Both the position numbers and the translations under genes were made by a program. This document shows, in pieces, positions 1 to 6,589 of a DNA stretch of 6,854 nt. Source of the DNA: Aquificaceae bacterium (GTDB taxonomy: Bacteria; Aquificota; Aquificia; Aquificales; Aquificaceae). Positions within the stretch are counted from its first letter, which is position 1; the number at the start of each line of letters is the position of its first letter. The stretch spans positions 1-6,854 of the forward strand of contig WFPT01000050.1 of NCBI GenBank assembly GCA_015487365.1, read 5' to 3'. The notes beneath the pieces are model-generated. The model did not search any database and was not told where the DNA came from. It saw only the letters and a program-made list of their open reading frames with translations.

Positions 1-218
1 CCTATAAGGGGTTGAAACAAAACAATTCCTTCCTCTTCCGCCATTTCTTTTAAACTTTGTTAGGTGCCTATAAGGGGTTGAAACGTGTAAATATAGGATG
101 AGGGAAAAGAGAGCAATCTTAGTTTGTTAGGTGCCTATAAGGGGTTGAAACTCTTCCTCATCATAGCCCCGATTTTCCCATTCAAAAAGTTTGTTAGGTG
201 CCTATAAGGGGTTGAAAC
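1..218 (+). CRISPR. CRISPR array, leader-distal end (4 repeats, 3 spacers)
   Basis: A 30-bp repeat occurs at 55-84, 122-151 and 189-218, with a truncated copy at 1-18 that holds only the last 18 bases. It begins GTTTGTTAGGTG and ends CCTATAAGGGGTTGAAAC. The copies at 122 and 189 are identical; the copy at 55 differs only in its first base (C for G). Spacers lie at 19-54 (36 bp), 85-121 (37 bp) and 152-188 (37 bp) and are unrelated to each other. The ending GTTGAAAC matches the 8-nt 5' tag of crRNAs from type I-A/I-B and type III systems, so the array is read on the plus strand and its leader and newest spacers lie to the left, outside the window. No cas gene is present, so the subtype cannot be assigned. 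The left edge is inside a repeat, which suggests an assembly break rather than the true array end. Confidence 0.96.
181..208 (+). promoter_or_regulatory. possible promoter partly inside the last CRISPR repeat
   Basis: The repeat contains TATAAG (203-208 in the last copy), one mismatch from the sigma-70 -10 consensus. TTCAAA at 181-186, in the last spacer, matches the -35 consensus at 4 of 6 positions with a 16-bp gap. A start about 7 bases downstream would give the protease mRNA a leader of roughly 30 nt. No other promoter fits between the array and the gene. The match is weak and could be chance; read-through from the array leader is the alternative. Confidence 0.22.
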
Positions 219-245
219 CACTAAGTTCTGTTAAAATTCTTTCTT

Positions 246-1823
246 ATGTTAATAATGCTTCTACTTATTCTAAGCTTCCTCTTTGGTGAGGAGGTTATAG
301 TCCTTTACAAGGGAAAGAGGGTTAATAGCTTTGGGATAAAGACGGACTGGGACGTTCTAAAAGTTCCAAAGGGTAAGAGTTTTGAAGAGTTTAAGAAGGA
401 ACTCTTAAAGAGGGGAGACGTTTTAGTTGTGGAAAAGAACGTTAAGCTGAGGAAGTTTTCCGTCCCCAACGACCCCAACTATAACTTCCAGTGGTATTTA
501 CCCTTCATAGGTGCGGAGGGGGCTTGGAATCTGAGCGTTGGTAGTAATACCGTATACGTAGCCTTACCTGATACAGGTGTAGATTATAACCATCCGGATT
601 TAAGGCAAAACCTTTGGAAAAATCCGGGGGAAATCTGTGGAAACGGAATAGACGATGATAACAACGGATATATAGATGACTGCTACGGTTTTAACGCCCT
701 TTTGGGAAAAGGCTCAGCCCTTGACGACGATGGACACGGGACTCACCTTGCGGGAATAATAGGGGCGGTTGGAAACAACAGCGTAGGTATAGCGGGTATA
801 AACTGGAAGGTTAAAATAGTTCCCTGCAAGTTTTTAGATGCGACGGGTCAGGCAAACCTTTCGGATGAGCTAAAATGCCTTGACTACTTTTTAACTCTAA
901 TAAGGAAGGGCCTAAAAATAAAGGTGATAAACGTAAGTTACGGGGGTTATTACCAGCCCTCCCAAATAGAAAGGAGGAAGTTTGAAGAGCTTGCCAGCTA
1001 CGGGGTAGTTATAGTCAGTGCCTCCGGGAACGATGGAATATCCGTAGATAAGAACCCCGTTTATCCCTGCTCCTATAACGTTTCCACCAACATCTGCGTA
1101 GGGGCCACCGATAGCTTTGACTCTCCCGCCTTCTTTTCCAACTACGGCCAAAGGGTATTGGTCTTTGCCCCCGGAGTAAAGATTTTTTCCACCATAAAGA
1201 ACAACTCCTACAACTACGAGAGTGGAACTTCCATGTCCGCCCCTATTGTAAGCGGTGCGGTGGCCCTCCTATGGTCCTATCAGCCCAGCTTAAATGCTTT
1301 GCAGGTAAAGGAAAGGATTTTAACTACGGGGGACAACTTACCTTCCTTGGTGGGTTTTTCCTACACCTGCAACAGGATAAACCTTTACAAACTTTTAACC
1401 AATCTTGGTGAGCCCAAAATTTGCTCAGACACCCTGCCCCTTATAATAGGTCAGGCCTACACGGGAGAAACCTTGATAAAAACTATAACTTTTAGGAGCA
1501 CCGGTAACTTACCCCTAACTATAACCAAAGTAACCCTAAACGGTAGCCACTTTTTTATAAAAAGGGATGGTTGCACCAATAAGACCCTCTACCCCCTCTC
1601 CGAGTGCCAACTGGAAGTTGCCTTTAACAGTAACGAGAGTGGAAATTTTTCTGGAACTTTAAAGGTTTTTAGTAATGCAAGCCCAATAACCTTTAACTTC
1701 TTCGTTTCTGTAAAGCAAAGTCCCCAAAGGGCTGGTGGTTGCAACTACTCCCAGTCTACCCTCCTCCTTCTCCTTGCCCTAATTTCCCTCAGGCTTTTGA
1801 GGAATAAATTATTAAAGGGATGA
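246..1823 (+). CDS. exported subtilisin-like serine protease (S8) with ASH-like domain and GGC C-terminal sorting tail
   Basis: A 525-residue secreted endopeptidase of the subtilase family. Residues 1-15 form a short hydrophobic signal peptide (cleavage likely near FG-EE). Residues about 16-72 resemble an S8 propeptide. The catalytic domain spans about 75-385, with Asp109 (PDTGVDYNHPDL), His164 (GHGTHLAG), oxyanion Asn262 (SGNDG) and Ser329 (GTSMSAP), so the triad is intact. An acidic loop at 132-145 (GNGIDDDNNGYIDD) looks calcium-binding. Residues about 395-490 resemble an ASH/Ig-like beta-sandwich (DGC...LSEC...SGTLKV). The C-terminus has Gly497-Gly498-Cys499, a hydrophobic run at 505-517 and basic residues, like tripartite CTERM sorting signals. 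Ten other cysteines fall into five close pairs, suggesting disulfides. No Shine-Dalgarno is visible before ATG 246 or the in-frame ATG 255, and an in-frame stop at 222 limits any extension. The natural substrate is unknown. The last codons overlap miaB by 4 bp (ATGA). Confidence 0.93.
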   Translation: MLIMLLLILSFLFGEEVIVLYKGKRVNSFGIKTDWDVLKVPKGKSFEEFKKELLKRGDVLVVEKNVKLRKFSVPNDPNYNFQWYLPFIGAEGAWNLSVGSNTVYVALPDTGVDYNHPDLRQNLWKNPGEICGNGIDDDNNGYIDDCYGFNALLGKGSALDDDGHGTHLAGIIGAVGNNSVGIAGINWKVKIVPCKFLDATGQANLSDELKCLDYFLTLIRKGLKIKVINVSYGGYYQPSQIERRKFEELASYGVVIVSASGNDGISVDKNPVYPCSYNVSTNICVGATDSFDSPAFFSNYGQRVLVFAPGVKIFSTIKNNSYNYESGTSMSAPIVSGAVALLWSYQPSLNALQVKERILTTGDNLPSLVGFSYTCNRINLYKLLTNLGEPKICSDTLPLIIGQAYTGETLIKTITFRSTGNLPLTITKVTLNGSHFFIKRDGCTNKTLYPLSECQLEVAFNSNESGNFSGTLKVFSNASPITFNFFVSVKQSPQRAGGCNYSQSTLLLLLALISLRLLRNKLLKG

Positions 1824-3118
1824 AGGGGAAGTTCTTCTTAAAGACCTTCGGTTGTCAGATGAACTTAAACGATTCGGAAAGGATTAGGGGTATTTTAAAG
1901 GAGCTGGGTTTTAGTGAAACACAGGATTGGAAGGAGGCGGACCTTATACTTTTAAACACCTGCACCGTAAGGGAAAAGCCCGACCAGAAGGTTTTATCCC
2001 ACTTAGGGGAATACAGGAAAAACGAAAGGGCCGTTATAGGGGTTTGCGGTTGCTTGGCCCAGAGGATGGGGGAGGAGTTGTTAAAGAGGGCTCCCTTTGT
2101 AAAACTTATGTTTTCTAGCTACAACATACACCACCTACCCGAGCTCATAAACAGGGCCTTTGCGGGTTATAGGGCGGTAGAAATTTTAAACGAGCCTCCC
2201 GAGGATGAAAACGAGCTCTGGAACTACAAGACGGTTAGGGATAACAGGTTCTGCGCCTACGTTACGGTAATTAAGGGTTGCGATAAGTTCTGCACCTACT
2301 GCGTAGTCCCTTACACGAGGGGGAGGGAGAGGTCAAGGCCCTTAGAAAGTATATTGGAAGAGGTTAAATACTTGGTGGATGATGGGGTAAAGGAGATACA
2401 TCTGCTTGGCCAGAACGTAACCGCCTGGGGAAAGGACCTTGGGAGTAAGCATAGGTTCTCAGACCTACTCTACGAGGTTTCCAAGGTAGAGGGGGTTGAA
2501 AGGATTAGATTTACCACCGGCCACCCTAAAGACATAACCGAGGACGTAATAGAAGCTATGGCAACCTTACCAAAAATCTGTAATGCCCTCCACCTACCCT
2601 TCCAGGCTGGTTCCAACAGAATACTAAAACTTATGAAGAGGGAATACACGAAGGAGGAGTATTTGGAGAAGGTTAGCCTTTTAAAGGAGAGGGTCAAGGG
2701 TATAGCCCTATCCACGGACGTAATAGTGGGTTTCCCCACGGAAACGGAGGAGGACTTTGAAGAAACCTTGGAAGTTTTAAGGGAGGTGGAGTTTGAGCAG
2801 GTCTTTTCCTTTAAGTTTTCACCAAGGCCCGGGACTCCCGCTTACAGTATGGAAGGTCAAGTCCCCGAGGAGGTTAAAAGGAGTAGGATGGCAAGGCTTT
2901 TGGAGCTCCAAAAGTCCATATACTCAAAGCTCAGTAAAAAGTATGAGGGGCAAGTTGTGGAAGTCTTGGTGGAGGAGAGGAAGGGGGAAGAGTACGTAGG
3001 TAGGACCACCACCAACAAGTGGGTTAGCTTAAAGTCCAGTAAGGACCTCCTTGGGAAAACCGTAAAGGTGAAGGTTAAAAAGGCCTCACCCTTTTCCTTG
3101 GAGGGGGAGCTTATTTGA
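1820..3118 (+). CDS. miaB: tRNA-2-methylthio-N6-dimethylallyladenosine synthase MiaB
   Basis: A radical-SAM methylthiotransferase of 432 residues, a normal length for the family. It adds a methylthio group at C2 of N6-isopentenyl-adenosine 37 in tRNAs reading UNN codons, in the cytoplasm, after MiaA. The N-terminal UPF0004 domain carries the auxiliary [4Fe-4S] ligands Cys12 (FGCQMN), Cys48 (NTCTVREK) and Cys78 (GVCGCLAQ). The radical-SAM cluster motif is Cys154-x3-Cys158-x2-Cys161 (GCDKFCTYC), followed by PYTRGRERSRP. A TRAM RNA-binding domain covers about 373-431. TFGCQMN and NTCTVREKPDQKV favour MiaB over the relatives RimO and MtaB. The start codon lies within the protease stop (ATGA) and no well-spaced Shine-Dalgarno is seen, so translation is probably coupled to the upstream gene. 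Cys76, an additional cysteine two residues before the ligand, is a minor variation. The gene ends inside the 3' end of the opposing gene. Confidence 0.96.
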   Translation: MKGKFFLKTFGCQMNLNDSERIRGILKELGFSETQDWKEADLILLNTCTVREKPDQKVLSHLGEYRKNERAVIGVCGCLAQRMGEELLKRAPFVKLMFSSYNIHHLPELINRAFAGYRAVEILNEPPEDENELWNYKTVRDNRFCAYVTVIKGCDKFCTYCVVPYTRGRERSRPLESILEEVKYLVDDGVKEIHLLGQNVTAWGKDLGSKHRFSDLLYEVSKVEGVERIRFTTGHPKDITEDVIEAMATLPKICNALHLPFQAGSNRILKLMKREYTKEEYLEKVSLLKERVKGIALSTDVIVGFPTETEEDFEETLEVLREVEFEQVFSFKFSPRPGTPAYSMEGQVPEEVKRSRMARLLELQKSIYSKLSKKYEGQVVEVLVEERKGEEYVGRTTTNKWVSLKSSKDLLGKTVKVKVKKASPFSLEGELI

Positions 3119-3122
3119 GCTC
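3107..3122. terminator. small hairpin at the convergent gene ends
   Basis: GAGCT (3107-3111) can pair with AGCTC (3118-3122) around a 6-base loop, exactly where the stops of miaB and the opposing gene overlap. There is no T-run after it on either strand, so it is not a convincing intrinsic terminator. It may only slow or protect the two 3' ends. Confidence 0.2.
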
Positions 3123-4199
3123 ACTGTAATCGTAGGGCTTCTGGCTCCAAAAGTTTTTTAGGTCCATCTTGGAGAGGAGGACGGAGACCATCTTAGGTAT
3201 AAGGGAGTTTAGCTTCTCGTAAAAGATTCTACTCTGGGTCTCCTCGGTGGTTACAAAGCTAACCTTTGCCTTAACCCTCCTGTAAAGCTTTCCATCCTTG
3301 TAGGCGCTCAAAAATACAAAGAGGGTGTGCTTTGTGTATTCATCAACCTTGGTCTTCTCGTCCCTGTAAGTTAGGAAGAAGGCGTTACCTACCTTAGGGT
3401 TATCCGTTACCTTTATACCGTAATCCCTCAGGGAGGCTTCCAAAACCTCCCTAAGCTTTGGGTCTTGGGAGAAGGTAAATACTTCAACCTTTGACTTAAA
3501 TTTGGGAACGAGTCTAACGGGAATACTTAAAGTTTCCCCCTTCGCTATGTAAAACCTCCCCCTGACCCCCCTATAACCTTTTCTTTCTACCTTAAAGGAG
3601 TATTCACCTTCCCTCAAATAGATGGGGGTGAAGGTCTTAACCCTTCTGTTGTTTAAGAAGACTTTTGCATCCTCGGGATAGACCAAAAAGCTAACCACGC
3701 CAGAGTTTAGCCTCCTTAAAATCTCCTCCTGATAGCTTTTAAGTTTTTTAATTTCCTCCTCGTCCCCTGCAAAGGTCAACAGAGCCATCAGGTAGTAGGA
3801 GTATTCTAGGGCCCTTCTTAGTTGAGCTCTACTTAGGTTTTCTAACCTGTGATAGACTTTGCTTTTTAGGTAATCCACCGTATCCCTTAAAGAGTCTCTG
3901 GTAAAGTATCCGACCACCTCGTAATACTTTCCCCTTTTCCTTGGTTTTGAAAATTCAACACCCTTTAGTATAAGGTCTGAGCTAACGGATATGTTGGAAA
4001 TTACCTTCTTTGAAAACTTGCTTCCCTCCAACCTCTTTTCAACCTCTATGGAAGAAACCACCTTAGATAGTATAGTCTGGGATATTTCCCTAAGGGCGTC
4101 CCTTTTTGCCTCCTTCACCGTTTTCCCCAAACCCTTTGCACTTATTAGAACTTCACCAAAACTAAAACAAAATATTAGTAAAACTAAAAGGAGCCTCAT
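3111..4199 (-). CDS. exported LPP20-like and PEGA-domain protein of unknown function
   Basis: A 362-residue protein, probably periplasmic or outer-membrane associated. Residues 1-15 are a signal peptide with Arg2 and a hydrophobic core ending SFG-E; Cys11 is not in a valid lipobox. Residues about 17-105 resemble the LPP20-like module (ISAKGLGKTVKEAKRDALREI). A helical stretch follows at about 106-166. Residues about 167-232 look like a PEGA beta-domain (FLVYPEDAKVFLNNRRVK, then YLREGEYSFKVERKGYRG), a fold common in surface proteins. The C-terminal 233-350 is not recognised. A good Shine-Dalgarno (GAGGT, minus strand 4212-4208) sits 8 nt before the ATG, inside the end of the preceding gene, with only 1 bp between the two genes. 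It is the last gene of the ftsZ-dnaA operon in this window and its last bases overlap miaB by 8 bp. FlgT/FlgP-type flagellar proteins have related modules, but no flagellar context is visible. Confidence 0.85.
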   Translation of the reverse strand: MRLLLVLLIFCFSFGEVLISAKGLGKTVKEAKRDALREISQTILSKVVSSIEVEKRLEGSKFSKKVISNISVSSDLILKGVEFSKPRKRGKYYEVVGYFTRDSLRDTVDYLKSKVYHRLENLSRAQLRRALEYSYYLMALLTFAGDEEEIKKLKSYQEEILRRLNSGVVSFLVYPEDAKVFLNNRRVKTFTPIYLREGEYSFKVERKGYRGVRGRFYIAKGETLSIPVRLVPKFKSKVEVFTFSQDPKLREVLEASLRDYGIKVTDNPKVGNAFFLTYRDEKTKVDEYTKHTLFVFLSAYKDGKLYRRVKAKVSFVTTEETQSRIFYEKLNSLIPKMVSVLLSKMDLKNFWSQKPYDYSELK

Positions 4200-4200
4200 A

Positions 4201-5421
4201 TTACTCCACCTCTATTTCCACAGAGCCTGAGCCAGCCTTTATTACCAGGAAGGAGCCAGCGTCCAAGACCTTTTCAACTTTACCTGGTCCCCTGTACATT
4301 TCTTCTATTTGGGTAAAGAGGTCGTAGGCGTTATCTACACCTTTAATATAAGCTATGAAGGACATAACGGTCCTACCCACCGCAACCCTCTTTACGGGCC
4401 TTTTGGAGAGTTTTTTCAATATCCTGTATATGCTCCTTTCTACCCTCCTCCTTTGGTTTGCACTGGTAAAGACTACTACCTTAAAGGGCTTACCCCTTTT
4501 AACCTCCCTAATCCAGGACCTTTTTATCTGAGAAAGTATTTTGCTGGCCACATCGTGGGTAGCCTCTTCCACCAAGGGTGCGTAGTCGGAAACGTCCCTT
4601 TCGGGGGAATAACCCGTAGAGGAGCCTAGGAGCTTACCCGTTGCGGTTTCGTAGGCCTTAGCTATGACCGAAGCCTTCTTTACCTCCACTCCACCTACCA
4701 CCCTCCTACTCAGCCTTACCCTCGTTTCTACGTATATATCGCTACCCAGTTGGAGGGCAAGGGCGTAAAGGGGGTCCGGGTTTCCCTCAAAGGCTACCAC
4801 CTTTTTTATTAAGGAGTTAGTCCTTTTGGCCTGCTCCGCCACATAAACTTCAAAGTTGTTGTCCTGTAAGTATTCCTGTAAGGTGGTTATGGCAAACCTG
4901 CTCAGCTCGTCCCTCTGCTTGGACAAAACCGCAACGGTGGGTAGTCCTAGCTCTTCCGCTAGCTCCTCGGTGGATTTTATTATCCCCTCAGAAATTAGCC
5001 TCTCTTTTAGGGCCCCCACGTCTATTCGGAAGTTGTAGGTAATCAGGGTGTATTTACCTTCCCTCTTCTTTTCCAAAACGTCGCTCTGCCACCTTATAAA
5101 TTCGTCGGGGTTTGAAAAGATTTGGTTGGATACTTTGGAAAACTTAGACCTTTCCTCGGGAGTCTTTAAGAGGGGTTTGTCTCCACCAAAGAGAACGAAC
5201 CATACCGCCACCTTCTTGGCATCCTCAATAGCCTCATCTACGTTACAACCCTTACCTGTGGCCCTTATGAGGAATTCGTTGGTAGAATAACTCTCCACAA
5301 AGGTTGCCATCCTAGAACGGGGAAAGGGTGAGGGGTTAGGTTTGCAGGCTTCCCCTTTGGCACCACAGCTTAAAAGGAACGCCCCAAAAACTAAAACTAA
5401 GGAAAGGTATAGCCTTTCCAT
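4201..5421 (-). CDS. lipoprotein with LPP20-like N-terminus and CsgG/LpoB-like central domain
   Basis: A 406-residue predicted lipoprotein. Its signal peptide ends in a clear lipobox, LLSC with Cys19 lipidated; Gly20 at +2 gives no inner-membrane retention signal by the proteobacterial Lol rule. Residues about 41-140 resemble an LPP20-like module (IRATGKGCNVDEAIEDAKKVA), the same pattern as in the next gene. Residues about 159-300 have an alternating alpha/beta pattern suggestive of the CsgG/LpoB/TolB-N fold (PTVAVLSKQ, then LQLGSDIYVETRVRL and YETATGKLLGSSTGY). The C-terminal 310-406 holds a further basic alpha/beta segment. It may belong to a named DUF family (DUF6175 is one candidate), but I cannot confirm this. 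The start lies 7 bp after the dnaA stop with no clear Shine-Dalgarno, so translation may be coupled; Arg3 gives the signal peptide a normal positive N-region. Function is unknown; an envelope assembly or synthase-activating role is an inference. Confidence 0.85.
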   Translation of the reverse strand: MERLYLSLVLVFGAFLLSCGAKGEACKPNPSPFPRSRMATFVESYSTNEFLIRATGKGCNVDEAIEDAKKVAVWFVLFGGDKPLLKTPEERSKFSKVSNQIFSNPDEFIRWQSDVLEKKREGKYTLITYNFRIDVGALKERLISEGIIKSTEELAEELGLPTVAVLSKQRDELSRFAITTLQEYLQDNNFEVYVAEQAKRTNSLIKKVVAFEGNPDPLYALALQLGSDIYVETRVRLSRRVVGGVEVKKASVIAKAYETATGKLLGSSTGYSPERDVSDYAPLVEEATHDVASKILSQIKRSWIREVKRGKPFKVVVFTSANQRRRVERSIYRILKKLSKRPVKRVAVGRTVMSFIAYIKGVDNAYDLFTQIEEMYRGPGKVEKVLDAGSFLVIKAGSGSVEIEVE

Positions 5422-5428
5422 AATAAAA

Positions 5429-6589
5429 CTATTTTAACTTACCTTTTAGGTGCTCTATCAGGTTTTTTAGCCTCCTGTCCCTTTTTATAAGCTCTTCTAC
5501 CTTTTTTACCGAGTATATTACTATGGAGTGGTTTCTTCTCTTAAACCTGATTGCCACTTCCCAAAGCCTTATACCTAAAACTTTTACGCTTAAATACATG
5601 GCCACCTGCCTTGCAAGAACGCTCCTCCTGTCCCTCCCCTCCATAAGCTCCCTTTCACTGAGGTTAAAGTGCCTTAAAACGAGTCCTATTACCTCTTCTA
5701 AGCCTTTACTTTCTTCTTCCCTTTCCTCTTCAAAGCCGTAAATTAGGTAGCGGTTTATGGCCCCCTCCACCTCCCTTGCATTCAGGGAGGTCCTCTCGGA
5801 TAGGTAATCTATGAGCTCCTTGGTAGGTTTTAATCCCCTTTCTTTTAGTTTTCTCTCTATTATTTTCCTTTTGGTTTCTTCGTCAAGGCCTAACTCTACC
5901 ACCAACCCCTGTTCAAACCTGCTTATAAGCCTTTCAGAGACGTATAGGAGTTTCTTGGGCTCCCTATCGCTGGCCAAAACCATTTGCCTGTTCCTCAAAA
6001 ACATATAGTTCATAAGGTTAAAGAGTTCCACCTGAGTCCTCTCCTTCCCCGAGAGAAACTGAACATCGTCAATCAACAAAACCTCGTAGGACTTTAAGGT
6101 TTCCCTCAACCTTTCCAGCTTACCTTCCTTTATGAACCTGTATATTTTCAGGTAAAGGTCTTCAACTTGAAGGTATAAAACCTTATAACCCCTTGAATAG
6201 CATTCGTTTCCAATAGCGTTAAGCAGGTGGGTCTTCCCAACGCCAACCTTGCCATACAAAAAAAGGGGGTTGAAGGAGTAACCGGGAGCGGAGGAAACTT
6301 CCAAACAAACTTTGTAGGCTACCTCGTTCCTTTTACCTACAACAAAATTTTCAAAGGTGTATTTGGGATTTAAGTTTGTGGAGCGGTCAAAGAGTTTTAA
6401 CCTTACCCGCCTTCCAACCTTTCCCCTAAGTCTTGGTATTAAAAAGTCCTTTGCCCAGTCTAAGAGCTCCTCATTAGGTGCAAAGAGGGTCAGGCTATCA
6501 CCTTCTTCCAGAACTTCAAATTCGGAAAATACCTTTACCGCATAATCACCAAGCTCTTCAAGGAGGGAGACCAAGCTCCTCTTTAACAT
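5429..6589 (-). CDS. dnaA: chromosomal replication initiator protein DnaA
   Basis: A 386-residue AAA+ initiator that binds DnaA boxes at oriC, unwinds the origin and recruits the helicase. It is short compared with E. coli DnaA (467). Domain I is about 1-68 and domain II is almost absent, leading straight into domain III at YTFENFVVGKRNEVAY (77-92). Walker A is GKVGVGKTH (113-121), Walker B LLIDDVQFL (171-179), the arginine-finger region SERLISRFEQGL (218-229, Arg224) and sensor II NAREVEGA (270-277). Domain IV (about 300-386) contains ARQVAMYL (326-333) and a divergent signature, RRNHSIVIYS (351-360), where most DnaA proteins have GRDHTTV. The ATG shares one base with the ftsZ stop (TGATG), and GAAGGG at minus strand 6599-6594 lies 4 nt upstream as a Shine-Dalgarno. 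The stop is TAG. No cluster of DnaA boxes is seen nearby, and the gene sits in a division operon rather than beside dnaN. Confidence 0.96.
   Translation of the reverse strand: MLKRSLVSLLEELGDYAVKVFSEFEVLEEGDSLTLFAPNEELLDWAKDFLIPRLRGKVGRRVRLKLFDRSTNLNPKYTFENFVVGKRNEVAYKVCLEVSSAPGYSFNPLFLYGKVGVGKTHLLNAIGNECYSRGYKVLYLQVEDLYLKIYRFIKEGKLERLRETLKSYEVLLIDDVQFLSGKERTQVELFNLMNYMFLRNRQMVLASDREPKKLLYVSERLISRFEQGLVVELGLDEETKRKIIERKLKERGLKPTKELIDYLSERTSLNAREVEGAINRYLIYGFEEEREEESKGLEEVIGLVLRHFNLSERELMEGRDRRSVLARQVAMYLSVKVLGIRLWEVAIRFKRRNHSIVIYSVKKVEELIKRDRRLKNLIEHLKGKLK

Noticed and set aside
219..245. CRISPR leader on the right side of the array
   Set aside because: The repeat orientation (GTTGAAAC 5' tag) places the leader to the left. 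Only 27 bp remain before the protease gene, too short for a typical leader.
912..1151. Minus-strand open frame inside the protease gene, and similar frames inside miaB, dnaA and the lipoprotein genes
   Set aside because: They lie wholly within well-supported genes in other frames, show no recognisable domains and have no ribosome sites.
246..1823. Protease as a CRISPR-associated effector
   Set aside because: It lies beside the array, but it has a signal peptide, cysteine pairs and a sorting tail, so it acts outside the cytoplasm. It has no SAVED, CARF or TPR domain and no cas gene is nearby.
3140..3175. Terminator for miaB at the T-rich stretch near 3154
   Set aside because: The T-run is preceded only by a weak possible pairing (CTCCAA with TTGGAG across a long loop) and lies inside the opposing gene's coding sequence.
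3111..5421. Flagellar genes flgP/flgT
   Set aside because: LPP20-like modules occur in those proteins, but the PEGA domain, the CsgG/LpoB-like domain and the ftsZ-dnaA neighbourhood do not support a flagellar role.
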